Below are positions 18,177-27,533 of a stretch of 64,000 nucleotides of DNA, one piece after another (the stretch's first letter is position 1; every line of letters starts with the position of its first letter). Made by a program: the position numbers and the translations under genes. Below the pieces are notes generated by a model. The model saw only the letters and a list, made by a program, of their open reading frames with translations. It ran no database searches and was not told the DNA's origin. Origin of the DNA: Roseovarius lutimaris (GTDB lineage: Bacteria; Pseudomonadota; Alphaproteobacteria; Rhodobacterales; Rhodobacteraceae); assembly GCF_900115165.1 (NCBI RefSeq), contig NZ_FOVP01000002.1, positions 228,293 to 292,292 on the forward strand. The letters are read 5' to 3'.

Positions 18177-19166
18177 ATGACCAGGACATTCAAAGGCATC
18201 GACAGTGAGTTCGGCGTGTCCACGGGCACGCACGTCAACAGCGGCCCGGGCCAGTCGAGATTCGATTATCCGCCATCGGGTTCAACCGACCTTGTTGTCA
18301 CGTCACAGGACGGCGACACCGATCCCAATCTTTTTGAGGTTGGCGAAACCTATACCCTAAGCTGGACCGGCGCGGGCAACCTGATCATTCAGGATGCAAC
18401 GGTCATTCGAAGCGATGATGCCCCGAGTGGTGCGGGCGGCGTTATCGTGTTTGAGGGGTTGGATCAGAACGGCGCACTGGCACAGGTCGTCTGGACGCCC
18501 GGTTTCGATCTTGAATCCTGGTATGACGATAATTCCAACTGGGGACCGCCCAATTTTTATACTTCGGATCAAAACGCCACCTATACCCACGGTTATGTTT
18601 GTTTTGCCATGGGGGTGACCATTCAGACGCCAAGCGGCCCCAAACCGGTCGAAAGCCTGAGTGTCGGCATGTTTGTGTCCACACGTGATCATGGGCCCCG
18701 GAAAATTCTCTGGGCCGGGCGAAAAACCGTGGTCGGGACGGGGCGCAATGCCCCGGTCTGTTTCGACCCCGGCGCGATAGGCAACCGCCGTCGGATGCGC
18801 CTCTCGCAACAGCATCGGGTGATGATCGCCTCGCCCATGGCAGAGCTGTTTTTTGGCCATCAAGAGGTTCTTGTGCCGGCCAAGGCGCTGATCAATGGCC
18901 GTGATATCCGGTTAGAGCCGTGTCGCGAGATCACTTATCTGCATCTTTTGCTGGAGCAGCACGAGATCCTGAATGCCGGGGGCGGCGCGTCCTGTGAAAG
19001 CCTCTTGCCGGGGGATATGGCAGATACTCTGTTGTCGAAAGACCTGCCCGAGATCAGGGGCCTTGGGCCGGTCGGCGAACGGGCGGCACGCCCCATTCTC
19101 ACCTATCGCGAGGCGCGCTGTATCGTAGGGGCGCGTTTTCCGCCCCAGAGTGCCAAAGCGCTCTGA
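18177..19166 (+). CDS. Hint-domain (Hedgehog/intein-type) protein
   Basis: A 329-residue protein with ATG 18177. The first 140 residues form a beta-rich, Gly/Asp-rich segment without recognised motifs. At C142 a Hint domain begins (CFAMGVTIQTPSGPKPVESL), with the typical DHGPRKILWAG strand and LSQQHRVM, whose His matches the conserved block of Hint_2 proteins, a family abundant in Rhodobacteraceae. Hint domains self-cleave at the Cys, releasing or modifying the N-terminal part. No signal peptide is clear; family members are often exported by non-classical or type I routes. The gene stands alone between the Lrp regulator and a GMC oxidoreductase. Function unknown. Confidence 0.85.
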   Translation: MTRTFKGIDSEFGVSTGTHVNSGPGQSRFDYPPSGSTDLVVTSQDGDTDPNLFEVGETYTLSWTGAGNLIIQDATVIRSDDAPSGAGGVIVFEGLDQNGALAQVVWTPGFDLESWYDDNSNWGPPNFYTSDQNATYTHGYVCFAMGVTIQTPSGPKPVESLSVGMFVSTRDHGPRKILWAGRKTVVGTGRNAPVCFDPGAIGNRRRMRLSQQHRVMIASPMAELFFGHQEVLVPAKALINGRDIRLEPCREITYLHLLLEQHEILNAGGGASCESLLPGDMADTLLSKDLPEIRGLGPVGERAARPILTYREARCIVGARFPPQSAKAL

Positions 19167-19224
19167 GGCGCTTGTCTGTTCCGCGACTTTGCATCACTCT
19201 AAGGCCCTGAAAAGAGGGTATGCC

Positions 19225-20814
19225 ATGGAATGGGATTACATCATCGTCGGCGCCGGTAGTGCGGGCTGTGTTCTGGCCAACCGCCTGAGCAAGGCCGGGC
19301 AAAAGGTGCTGTTGCTAGAGGCCGGCGGGCGCGACAACTATCATTGGGTGCATATCCCGATGGGCTATCTCTATTGCATCGGCAATCCGCGCACCGACTG
19401 GTGTTTCAAGACCGCGCCAGAGCCGGGGCTGAACGGGCGCAGCCTTTTATATCCGCGCGGCAAGGTTCTGGGTGGGTGCAGTTCGATCAACGGCATGCTC
19501 TATCTGCGCGGGCAGGCCGCCGATTACGATGGCTGGCGGCAAATGGGCAATACCGGCTGGGGCTGGGATGACATTCTGCCCTATTTCAAGCGCTCCGAGG
19601 ATTATGTCGATGGCGCGTCCGAGTCGCATGGCGCGGGGGGCGAATGGCGAGTCGATAATCAGCGCCTTCATTGGGATGTTCTGGATCACTGGCGTGATGC
19701 GGCGATGGCGGCGGGCCTGCCGCTTAGTCACGATTTCAACACTGGCGACAATGAGGGTGTCGGCTATTTCAAGGTAAACCAGCGTGGCGGCTGGCGGATG
19801 AATACCGCCAAGGCGTTTTTGCGGGCTGAAAGCGGCCCGGGGCTAAAGGTGGAAACCCAGGCACATACGCAGCGTATTCTGTTGAGGGATGGCCGCGCCG
19901 TCGGGGTGGAATATCGGCAAGGCGATGAGGTGAAAACCGCGCACGCCAAGGGCGAGGTGATCCTGAGCGCCGGGGCGGTCGGTAGCCCGCAGATCCTGCA
20001 CCTGTCGGGGATCGGTCCGGGCGATGAATTGCGCCAGCACGGGATTGAGGTTTACCACAATGCCCCGGTCATTGGCGGCAATCTTCAGGACCATTTGCAA
20101 CTGCGGTGCGCCTGGCGGCTGAGCTGGGCGAAAACTCTGAATACCATGGCCAATTCGATGCTTGGCAAGATGGCGATCGGATTGGAATACATGCTCAAGC
20201 GCTCTGGCCCGATGTCGATGGCCCCAAGCCAGCTTGGCGCTTTTGCGAAATCCCGGCCCGATCTTGCGACGCCTGACCTTGAGTTTCACGTTCAGCCGCT
20301 GTCGCTTGAGGCGTTCGGTCAGGGCTTGCATGATTTTCCGGGGATGACCGCCAGCGTTTGCAATCTGCGACCGGAAAGCCGGGGCAGGATTTCGCTTGCC
20401 TCACCCAATCCGCAGGATGCGCCGGTGATTGCGCCCAATTACCTGTCGACCGAGGGTGATCGTCAGGTTGCGGCCGCCTCGATCCGGGTGGCGCGCAAGA
20501 TCATGGATCAGGCCCCGATGCAGCGCTATGCGCCCGAAGAGATCAAGCCCGGCCTGACAGCGCAAACCGAAGCAGAGCTTATGACAGCGGCGGGCGATAT
20601 TGGCACCACGATTTTTCACCCGGTCGGCACCGTGCATATGGGCGCAACTGACAGCGCGCCGCTTGATCCGCGTCTTCGGATGCGCGGGATTGGCGGGTTG
20701 CGGGTGGTCGACGCAAGCGTGATGCCGACAATTACCAGCGGCAATACCAATTCACCCACGATCATGATTGCCGAAAAGGCGGCAGACATGATTTTGGCCG
20801 ATGCGCGCGCCTGA
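19225..20814 (+). CDS. GMC-family FAD oxidoreductase (choline/alcohol dehydrogenase-like)
   Basis: A 529-residue glucose-methanol-choline oxidoreductase. ATG 19225 follows AAGAGGG. The ADP-binding motif is GAGSAGC (9-15); the second GMC signature GKVLGGCSSINGMLYLRG lies near 90, and the GAVGSPQILHLSGIG block near 250. The catalytic pair is HPVGTVHMG (His) and TSGNTNSPT (Asn) at the C-terminus. It oxidises primary alcohols using FAD and probably passes electrons to the quinone pool. The overall pattern matches alcohol dehydrogenase AlkJ/BetA relatives; choline specificity is not shown because betB, betI and transporter genes are absent nearby. Confidence 0.92.
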   Translation: MEWDYIIVGAGSAGCVLANRLSKAGQKVLLLEAGGRDNYHWVHIPMGYLYCIGNPRTDWCFKTAPEPGLNGRSLLYPRGKVLGGCSSINGMLYLRGQAADYDGWRQMGNTGWGWDDILPYFKRSEDYVDGASESHGAGGEWRVDNQRLHWDVLDHWRDAAMAAGLPLSHDFNTGDNEGVGYFKVNQRGGWRMNTAKAFLRAESGPGLKVETQAHTQRILLRDGRAVGVEYRQGDEVKTAHAKGEVILSAGAVGSPQILHLSGIGPGDELRQHGIEVYHNAPVIGGNLQDHLQLRCAWRLSWAKTLNTMANSMLGKMAIGLEYMLKRSGPMSMAPSQLGAFAKSRPDLATPDLEFHVQPLSLEAFGQGLHDFPGMTASVCNLRPESRGRISLASPNPQDAPVIAPNYLSTEGDRQVAAASIRVARKIMDQAPMQRYAPEEIKPGLTAQTEAELMTAAGDIGTTIFHPVGTVHMGATDSAPLDPRLRMRGIGGLRVVDASVMPTITSGNTNSPTIMIAEKAADMILADARA

Positions 20815-20822
20815 CAAAATCA

Positions 20823-20848
20823 AAGGCCCCGGTGTTTCCACCGAGGCC
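20823..20848. terminator. Hairpin downstream of the GMC oxidoreductase
   Basis: GGCCCCGGTG and CACCGAGGCC form a 10-bp stem with one mismatch around a TTTC loop, 9 bp after the GMC stop. No T-run follows on the plus strand, so efficiency is uncertain. Confidence 0.5.
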
Positions 20849-21038
20849 CCGACTGGTACGCAATATCGTGAGTGATGGCGCACAGCAGTCAATCAAAAAG
20901 AAAATTCTGTAACTGGTCACTGAACGACTTTTGTCACAGGGTACGCCGTTGTTCATGGGGAAAAAACACGCGTTTGTCCCGTAAGGAAAACCTTACCTTT
21001 CGATCAAATTTTGCATGACGTCGCGTAAGGCGCAGGCA

Positions 21039-21071
21039 CAAAAAAGGCCCCGGCGAAAACGTCGGGGCCTT
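21039..21071 (-). terminator. Rho-independent terminator of pnp
   Basis: A 12-bp stem (21044-21055 with 21060-21071, one G-T wobble) closes on an AAAA loop and is followed on the minus strand by a T-run. It lies about 20 bp past the pnp stop at 21092. Confidence 0.85.
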
Positions 21072-21091
21072 GATTCAGAATAAGACAGCGA

Positions 21092-23233
21092 TCAATCGGC
21101 GTCTTTTTCAGCTTTCTCGGGTGTGACCTCTGCGCCGGTTTCCTGATCGACGACCTTCATTGACAGGCGGACCTTGCCGCGATCATCAAAGCCAAGCAGC
21201 TTGACCTTGACGTCCTGACCTTCTTTCAGCACATCGCTGGGATGGTTCAGGCGGCGGTTTTCGATCTGGCTAACGTGGACCAGACCGTCGCGCTTGCCAA
21301 AGAAGTTCACGAAGGCACCGAAATCGACGATCTTGACGACCTTACCATCGTAAACCTGACCAACCTCGGGCTCGGCCACGATCGAATAGATCATGTCATA
21401 GGCTTTCTTGATCGAATCCGCGTTCGGCGATGCGATCTTGATGATGCCTTCGTCGTTGATATCGACCTTGGCGCCCGACACTTCGACGATCTCGCGGATC
21501 ACTTTACCGCCCGAGCCGATCACTTCACGGATCTTGTCGGTCGGGACCTGCATGGTTTCGATCCGGGGGGCGTGGATGCTGAAGTCAGCGGCGCCGGAAA
21601 GCGCCTTGTCCATTTCACCCAGGATATGCATGCGGCCGGATTTCGCCTGCTCAAGCGCCTGTTTCATGATCTCGGGGGTGATGCCCGCGACCTTGATATC
21701 CATCTGCAACGAGGTGATGCCCTCGGAGGTGCCGGCCACTTTGAAATCCATGTCGCCAAGGTGATCTTCGTCACCAAGGATGTCCGACAGGATCGCAAAA
21801 GACCCGTCATCTTCAAGCACAAGGCCCATCGCCACACCGGCAACAGATGTCTTGAGCGGAACGCCCGCATCCATCATCGACAAAGAGCCACCACAGACAG
21901 ACGCCATCGAGCTTGAGCCGTTGGATTCTGTGATCTCCGACACAAGGCGGATGGTGTAGGGAAAATCGGTTGCGGCAGGCAGAACAGCCTGAAGCGCGCG
22001 CCATGCAAGTTTACCATGGCCGATTTCACGACGCCCCGGAGGGCCAACGCGCCCGGCTTCGCCCACCGAATAGGGGGGGAAGTTATAGTGCAGCAGGAAA
22101 TTCGATTTGAAATTTCCGTGCAGCGCGTCGATGAATTGTTCGTCGTCGCCGGTGCCAAGGGTGGTCACGACAAGCCCCTGAGTTTCCCCACGGGTGAACA
22201 GAGCCGAGCCGTGGGTGCGCGGCAAAAGGCCGGTTTCACAGACAATATCGCGGATTTCATCCAGACGACGCCCGTCGATCCGGTTGCCGTTCTTCACGAC
22301 ATCGCCGCGCAGAACGGTCGATTCCAGCTTCTTGAACGCCGACCCTAGGTTGCCATCCTCAAGCTGCTCTTCGGTCAGCTTGGCTTTGATCGCGTCGCGT
22401 GCGGCAGAAATCGCATGAGTGCGCTCCTGCTTGTCGCGAATGGCGAATGCGGCGCGCATGTCGTCTTCGCCGGCGGCTTTGACGGCCGCGTAAAGGTCAG
22501 AGTAATCCGGCGGAGTAAAGTTGAACGGCTCTTTCGCGCACTCTTCGGCGAGCGAGATGATCAGGTCACAAACCGGTTGGATTTGCTCATGCGCGAAGGT
22601 CACGGCGCCAAGCATTTCTTCTTCGGTAAGCTCATAGGCCTCGGATTCGACCATCATCACGGCGTCTTTTGTGCCTGCGACGACCAGATCAAGGCGTTGC
22701 TCGGGGTTGTTGCGCAGGTTGTGCATATCGTCGATCTCGGGGTTGAGGATATATTCCCCATCCGAGAAACCAACGCGACAACCGGCAATCGGGCCACGGA
22801 ACGGTGCGCCCGAAATGGTCAGGGCGGCCGAGGTTGCGATCATCGCAACGATATCGGGATCATTGACCAGATCGTGGCTCAGAACGGTACACATCACGAG
22901 GGTTTCGTTTTTGAACCCCGGTACAAACAGCGGGCGGATCGGACGGTCGATCAGGCGCGCGGTCAGTGTTTCTTTTTCCGAAGGACGTGCTTCGCGTTTG
23001 AAAAAGCCGCCGGGCACTTTGCCGGCCGCATAGTATTTCTCTTGGTAGTGAACCGTCAGCGGGAAGAAATCCATTCCCGGTTTTTGCTCTTTGGCAAAGG
23101 TCACGTTCGCCATGACGCTGGTTTCACCAAGCGTGGCAATAACAGACCCATCGGCCTGCCGGGCGATCTTGCCGGTTTCCAGTGTGAGGGTTTCTTCCCC
23201 CCACTGCATTGATTTTTTCGTCTCTTTAAACAT
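21092..23233 (-). CDS. pnp: Polyribonucleotide nucleotidyltransferase (PNPase)
   Basis: A 713-residue PNPase. ATG 23233 follows AGGAAACG; a GTG one codon earlier is less likely. It has two RNase PH domains (the second with the [21 protein letters not shown] catalytic block, residues about 425-450), then a KH domain ([12 protein letters not shown]) and an S1 domain ([24 protein letters not shown]). It degrades RNA phosphorolytically from the 3' end and is part of the degradosome. It lies downstream of rpsO in the order conserved across bacteria, with a terminator-like hairpin between the two. Confidence 0.98.
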   Translation of the reverse strand: MFKETKKSMQWGEETLTLETGKIARQADGSVIATLGETSVMANVTFAKEQKPGMDFFPLTVHYQEKYYAAGKVPGGFFKREARPSEKETLTARLIDRPIRPLFVPGFKNETLVMCTVLSHDLVNDPDIVAMIATSAALTISGAPFRGPIAGCRVGFSDGEYILNPEIDDMHNLRNNPEQRLDLVVAGTKDAVMMVESEAYELTEEEMLGAVTFAHEQIQPVCDLIISLAEECAKEPFNFTPPDYSDLYAAVKAAGEDDMRAAFAIRDKQERTHAISAARDAIKAKLTEEQLEDGNLGSAFKKLESTVLRGDVVKNGNRIDGRRLDEIRDIVCETGLLPRTHGSALFTRGETQGLVVTTLGTGDDEQFIDALHGNFKSNFLLHYNFPPYSVGEAGRVGPPGRREIGHGKLAWRALQAVLPAATDFPYTIRLVSEITESNGSSSMASVCGGSLSMMDAGVPLKTSVAGVAMGLVLEDDGSFAILSDILGDEDHLGDMDFKVAGTSEGITSLQMDIKVAGITPEIMKQALEQAKSGRMHILGEMDKALSGAADFSIHAPRIETMQVPTDKIREVIGSGGKVIREIVEVSGAKVDINDEGIIKIASPNADSIKKAYDMIYSIVAEPEVGQVYDGKVVKIVDFGAFVNFFGKRDGLVHVSQIENRRLNHPSDVLKEGQDVKVKLLGFDDRGKVRLSMKVVDQETGAEVTPEKAEKDAD

Positions 23234-23363
23234 CACGTTTCCTATGTTGGCCGTATCGGGCGTATCCCGTCGGGCCCATTTGCATCCGGGGCCACATTGC
23301 CCCGCGGCTTTTCTTCATCCTGTTACCCCCGCAAAGCCAGTCGGGTGCAACAATCGGATCATG

Positions 23364-23391
23364 TAAAAACCGCGCCCGTTGAGGGGCGCGG
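23364..23391 (-). terminator. Terminator/attenuator between rpsO and pnp
   Basis: Perfect 8-bp stem CCGCGCCC/GGGCGCGG with a 6-nt loop, followed on the minus strand by TTTTT, immediately after the rpsO stop. It probably reduces read-through from rpsO into pnp. Confidence 0.8.
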
Positions 23392-23399
23392 CATTTGTC

Positions 23400-23669
23400 T
23401 TAGCGGCGGATACCGAGGCGTTGGATCAGGTCGCGATAGCGACCTTCATCCTTGGATTTCACGTAATCCAAAAGCTTGCGGCGCAGCGCGACCATTTTCA
23501 AAAGGCCACGACGACCGTGGTTGTCTTTTTTGTGGGTTTTGAAATGCTCGGTCAGCGTGGTGATCCGCGACGTCAGGATTGCAACCTGTACTTCGGGCGA
23601 GCCGGTGTCGCCTTCTTTGGTTGCGAATTCTTTGATGACGCGTTCTTTTTCTTCTACGGTAATCGACAT
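23400..23669 (-). CDS. rpsO: 30S ribosomal protein S15
   Basis: An 89-residue ribosomal protein S15 from ATG 23669, the normal length. The sequence opens MSITVEEK, contains the conserved [14 protein letters not shown] and [12 protein letters not shown] segments that contact 16S rRNA helix 22, and ends LIQRLGIRR. It nucleates the central platform of the 30S subunit. It is the promoter-proximal gene of the rpsO-pnp pair. Confidence 0.99.
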   Translation of the reverse strand: MSITVEEKERVIKEFATKEGDTGSPEVQVAILTSRITTLTEHFKTHKKDNHGRRGLLKMVALRRKLLDYVKSKDEGRYRDLIQRLGIRR

Positions 23670-23817
23670 CGGGGTCTCCTTTTTAAGTCGATGTTGCGGG
23701 CACAAGCCGGGATGTCGTCCAGCCAGGTCCATGAGAGATCACCTCGGGACAGGCCCGAAGGATACGCGCGTATAGGGGAAATTCAGTGAAAAAGAAAGCG
23801 CGAATCGCGCTACCCGA

Positions 23818-24906
23818 TCATAGGCCGGTTGTCGCACCGAAACTGCTTTGCGGCAGCAGGGTAATGTGATCAAGCGACAGCCCCTCGGCATTGGCAATCA
23901 TGGCGATGCGCACGCCGTTCAGCACAAGATGCTGGTTGGAGCCGTTTTCCTCATCGACCTCAAGGTTGACCTCTGGGTCGGCGTCTTGGGTATCATCGAA
24001 AAACACCATCAGTGAATCGTCAGCCGCTGAGAAATCAAGCACTTCGGCCTGATGATCCTGCGAGAGCCAATCGCCAAGCACGATCGAATCCGCGCCCGCG
24101 CCAGCGGTCACGATATCATCGCGCCCGGCAATGATAAGGTCATCGCCGCCGCCGCCGTTCAGGTAGTCGCGCCCGTCGATATCATCGGCCTGTTCGGTCG
24201 CCTCATCATCGGTTACGCCATTCACCACATCGTCGCCCCAGCCACCAAAGAGCGTGTCTTGCCCGAAGCCACCATCCAACGTGTCATCATCAAGGTCGCC
24301 ATGCAGGGCATCATCGCCATCACCGCCGTGAAGGATGTCGTTGCCCGCGCTGCCGACAAGGCTATCGTCCCCGGTGCCGCCCTCAAGATTGTCCTGTCCG
24401 TTATGGCCAAAAAGCGCGTCATCCCCGGCGTCGCCATGAAGATCATCGTCGTCATCGCCGCCATGAAGCGTATCGTCGCCTTCCTCGCCGTGAATGTGGT
24501 CGCGGCCCAGTGCCCCAAGCAGGTGATCATCGCCTTCGCCGCCGACAATGCTGTCGTCGCCGCCATAGCCGTTGATCTGATCGTTGCCGACGGTGCCCGT
24601 GATATCGTTTTGATCATCATCGCCGGATATGATGTCGCCACTATGGATGTAGTCGTTCAGTGACAGCTCTGTTCCGGGCAGAACAGGGGCAGAAAGGCCA
24701 GCAATCGCATCGCCAGGAGCGGCGGAATCATCCAACGCTTGCTGTACAAGATCCGGCATTGCGGCTTGGGGATCCTCGTCGCCCGAATTGGCCTCGGGCT
24801 CGGTATCTGGATTGCGGTCTTCGGCTTCGTCTTCGCCGGGCTCCAACCCGACAAAGGTAGCGGCCCCGACCGCCATCGCCCCGATTATACTAGCAAGAAA
24901 CAGCAT
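23818..24906 (-). CDS. Membrane-anchored RTX (hemolysin-type Ca-binding) repeat protein
   Basis: A 362-residue acidic protein. The N-terminus is a single hydrophobic segment (residues 1-20) that could be a signal anchor, then a Glu/Asp/Pro-rich linker to about 90. From about 100 to 225 there are roughly a dozen Gly-Asp nonapeptides of the type GGxGxDxLx, the parallel beta-roll that binds Ca2+. The C-terminal ~90 residues form a beta-rich tail like that found after RTX blocks. Most RTX proteins have no N-terminal hydrophobic segment and are exported by type I systems through a C-terminal signal, so the anchor is unusual. No transporter genes are nearby. Confidence 0.85.
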   Translation of the reverse strand: MLFLASIIGAMAVGAATFVGLEPGEDEAEDRNPDTEPEANSGDEDPQAAMPDLVQQALDDSAAPGDAIAGLSAPVLPGTELSLNDYIHSGDIISGDDDQNDITGTVGNDQINGYGGDDSIVGGEGDDHLLGALGRDHIHGEEGDDTLHGGDDDDDLHGDAGDDALFGHNGQDNLEGGTGDDSLVGSAGNDILHGGDGDDALHGDLDDDTLDGGFGQDTLFGGWGDDVVNGVTDDEATEQADDIDGRDYLNGGGGDDLIIAGRDDIVTAGAGADSIVLGDWLSQDHQAEVLDFSAADDSLMVFFDDTQDADPEVNLEVDEENGSNQHLVLNGVRIAMIANAEGLSLDHITLLPQSSFGATTGL

Positions 24907-25003
24907 TTTACAGACTCACCACAACCAAGGTTTAATTCAACCATGTGATGAGGATCCGGACAACAACTTGTTCATGCAATGGTTAACGACACGGCATCGC
25001 GTA

Positions 25004-25972
25004 TTACGTCGCCGTCAAGCGCCCCCTTGGAACCACCTCGTATCCCGGCTCTTCGGGTTCGTCATCGGTCAGTTCCGCCGGAAACCCGTCCGCGAGAATA
25101 TCTAGGCCTGTCGCCTCTTCCAGCCGCTTGATGATGTTGGGCGACAACTCTCTTTCGCCGAACCGTTCAATGCCATCGTTGAAGATGCTGACCATCAAGG
25201 GGCTGATTTCAAGCGGTACACCGGCGCGGTCGGCGACCTGTTGAAACAGACCGATATCCTTTTTGACAAGATCCATCGTGAAGGAAATATCACGACTGCC
25301 ATTCAGAATGATCTGACCTTCGGTCTCGGCGGAAAAAGACGTGCCGGAAGAGATCACGATCGCCTCATAGGTCGTCGCCATATCCATACCGGCCGCTTTC
25401 ATCGTCACCATCGCCTCGCATAGCGACAACAGATTGGCGGTGGCGAGATAGTTGGTCATGACCTTGAGAACCGAGGCGCTTCCGATCGGGCCAGTGTGCA
25501 ACACGCGGCGGCCAAGGGTGGTGAGCATCGGCAGCATCCGATCAAACGTGTCACGATCACAGCCTGCGAAAATCGAGATATTGCCGGTGGCGGCCCTATG
25601 GCACCCACCCGAAACCGGGCATTCAATGGCCGAAGCCCCTTTGGCGCTAACCAATGCAGCAAGGCGTTTGACCTCTGTCTCATCGGTGGTCGACATCTCG
25701 GCCCAGATCTTGCCGGGGCTGATCCCGGCCAGAATGCCATCTTCGGCCTCCATCACGGCCGAGCAGGCGGCGGGCGAGGGCAGACAGGTGATGACAATAT
25801 CGCAGATCTCGGCCAGTTCCCTGGGGCTGTCGGCACTATTGGCGCCGCGCGCCACGAAATCCTGGACCAGGGTGTCGTTCAGGTCGCGCACCGTAAGATC
25901 AAACCCGTTGCGCAGAATTGAACCGGCAAGTTTGCCGCCGACATTGCCCAGCCCGATAAACCCGATTTTCAT
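25004..25972 (-). CDS. NAD(P)-dependent beta-hydroxyacid dehydrogenase (3-hydroxyisobutyrate dehydrogenase-like)
   Basis: A 322-residue member of the 3-HIBDH/tartronate-semialdehyde reductase family. GFIGLGNVG (4-12) is the dinucleotide fold, PVSGGCHRAATG (119-130) the substrate loop, and K170 with N174 in LKVMTNYL are the catalytic pair. It oxidises or reduces short beta-hydroxyacids; the exact substrate cannot be read. The C-terminus is extended and acidic beyond the usual ~295 residues. A LacI-type regulator lies 111 bp upstream in the same direction, so a sugar-acid substrate is plausible (inference). Confidence 0.9.
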   Translation of the reverse strand: MKIGFIGLGNVGGKLAGSILRNGFDLTVRDLNDTLVQDFVARGANSADSPRELAEICDIVITCLPSPAACSAVMEAEDGILAGISPGKIWAEMSTTDETEVKRLAALVSAKGASAIECPVSGGCHRAATGNISIFAGCDRDTFDRMLPMLTTLGRRVLHTGPIGSASVLKVMTNYLATANLLSLCEAMVTMKAAGMDMATTYEAIVISSGTSFSAETEGQIILNGSRDISFTMDLVKKDIGLFQQVADRAGVPLEISPLMVSIFNDGIERFGERELSPNIIKRLEEATGLDILADGFPAELTDDEPEEPGYEVVPRGRLTAT

Positions 25973-26083
25973 TTCTGTCGCCCCTGTTCACCCGCCCTCA
26001 TCGGGGCCATTTCGCCAAGCCTTTTGCGATTCGTACGGCAAATGCAAAAGAGAAATGCAGGGTGCGGCCAAAAACCCCGATGC

Positions 26084-27109
26084 TCAGGCGCGGCGCAGGG
26101 TATCGCCAAAGCTTATCGTTGGCTCAAGCGTGACGTGCACCGGGTCGGTCGAGCCTGTGGCGTCGGCGTGAGCGGCGATGATCTCGGCCGCCTTGCGCCC
26201 GATCTCAAGGCGACAGGCATCCATCGTGGCCAATTCACGCGGCAGCCCTTTGAGAAGATCAACCCCGTTGAACCCGGCAAGCCCGATCTGACCGGGAATA
26301 TCGACACCCTTTTCCAGCAGATAAAGCAACCCGCCAGCCCCAATCATATCATTGGAATAATAGAGGAAATCAATGTCGGGGGTGCGCCGGAGAATTTCTT
26401 CGGTCATTTCGCGCCCCTTCAAAAGGGCCGAGCCGCCGGAATAGAATTCCTGATCGGCGATCTCGACACCTGCCTTGGCAAGCGCCTCGGTGAAGCCCTC
26501 GAAACGCTTTCGCGCCCGGTGATCAAGCGGCATCTTGGTGCCGAGGAACCCGATGCGCCTGTACCCCGCCTTGATGATTGCCTGCGCCATCTGCTGACCG
26601 GCGCGGCGATGGGAAATGCCAACGACTGAATCGACCGGGGTGCCGTCAACATCCATGATCTCGACCACCGGAATACCGCTTGCGCGCAACATCGCGCGGC
26701 TTGCATCGGAATGTTCCAGTCCGGCGATAATTACCCCGGAGGGTCGCCAGGATAGCATTTCATAGAGGACTTTCTCTTCCTTCTCGGGGCGATACCCTGT
26801 CAAGCCGACAACCGGTTGAAGGCTGGTTTCCTCAAGGATCTGGCTGATGCCGGTCATGACCTCTGGAAAGACCATGTTCGACATCGACGGGATGATCACT
26901 GCCACAAGATTGACCCTATTCGAGGCCAAAGCCCCGGCGATCTTGTTGGGCACATAGCCAAGCCGTTTCGCGGCCTCCAGAACCCGCTTGCGGGTGCCGT
27001 CCGACACATCGCCCTTGTTGCGCAAAACCCGGCTGACGGTCATCTCGGATACGCCCGCAGCCTCGGAAACATCGCGCAGGGTCAGCGGGTGGTGGTTATT
27101 CTGGGTCAA
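26084..27109 (-). CDS. LacI-family transcriptional regulator (GntR-type)
   Basis: A 341-residue repressor. The helix-turn-helix TLRDVSEAAGVSEMTVSRVL and hinge helix NKIAGALASNR at the N-terminus are followed by a periplasmic-binding-protein-like sensor domain (VAVIIPSMSNMVFPEV to DFLYYSNDMIGAGGLLYLLEKG). Sequence style in the sensor domain resembles gluconate repressors. It probably controls the downstream dehydrogenase gene and itself. Confidence 0.92.
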   Translation of the reverse strand: MTQNNHHPLTLRDVSEAAGVSEMTVSRVLRNKGDVSDGTRKRVLEAAKRLGYVPNKIAGALASNRVNLVAVIIPSMSNMVFPEVMTGISQILEETSLQPVVGLTGYRPEKEEKVLYEMLSWRPSGVIIAGLEHSDASRAMLRASGIPVVEIMDVDGTPVDSVVGISHRRAGQQMAQAIIKAGYRRIGFLGTKMPLDHRARKRFEGFTEALAKAGVEIADQEFYSGGSALLKGREMTEEILRRTPDIDFLYYSNDMIGAGGLLYLLEKGVDIPGQIGLAGFNGVDLLKGLPRELATMDACRLEIGRKAAEIIAAHADATGSTDPVHVTLEPTISFGDTLRRA

Positions 27110-27247
27110 GAGCGTTTTCCTGAAAGGTCTTTGTCCAGTGTTACCGCGAACAGGCCACCCTGATCAAGCGGCCAGCCAGACGACAGGCGTCTGAGGGCAA
27201 ATAGGGCGATGACAAATCTCTTTGAGGCGAGTAAGGAAAACCTGCGT

Positions 27248-27324
27248 GGCCCCGTGGCTCAACTGGATAGAGCAGCCCCCTCCTAAGGGGCAGGTTGCAG
27301 GTTCGAATCCTGCCGGGGTCGCCA
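27248..27324 (+). tRNA. tRNA-Arg (anticodon CCU)
   Basis: A 77-nt cloverleaf with encoded CCA (27322-27324). Acceptor GGCCCCG pairs with CGGGGTC including one G-T pair; the T-loop is GTTCGAATC, and the anticodon stem GCCCC/GGGGC encloses loop CTCCTAA, giving CCU. Accessory genes begin directly after its 3' end. Confidence 0.97.
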
Positions 27325-27439
27325 TCTTCAGGGTTTTCTGGATATACAAAGATACTTTTTCCGTCCGTCGCGCTCAAAAATCCCTTGTCTATCACTCCAA
27401 TAACCCCCGACAAATCCTGTCAGGGTCAAGGTTGCACAT

Positions 27440-27491
27440 GGGTCAATTCTCACTGACAATTCTGACCTCTACCGGGTCAGTTTTGAGTGAC
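27440..27491. mobile_element. Possible IS21-family terminal fragment (two 18-bp direct repeats)
   Basis: GGGTCAATTCTCACTGAC (27440-27457) and GGGTCAGTTTTGAGTGAC (27474-27491) match at 14 of 18 positions and are spaced 34 bp apart. IS21-family ends carry such repeated transposase sites with this wording. No transposase reading frame remains, so this would be a relic end marking the island border. Confidence 0.4.
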
Positions 27492-27533
27492 GTTCAACAA
27501 GTCCTACAGCCTCAGGCTGAAATTTGAAGCGCC

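Noticed and set aside
19150..19224. N-terminal extension of the GMC oxidoreductase
   Set aside because: The extra 25 residues overlap the Hint gene's stop and precede a clear AAGAGGG site; the FAD motif begins right after ATG 19225.
24052..24663. Plus-strand 203-codon frame with Ala/Val/Ile-rich repeats
   Set aside because: It is antisense to the RTX repeats of the small RTX protein; the repeats only reflect the Gly-Asp codons of the real gene.
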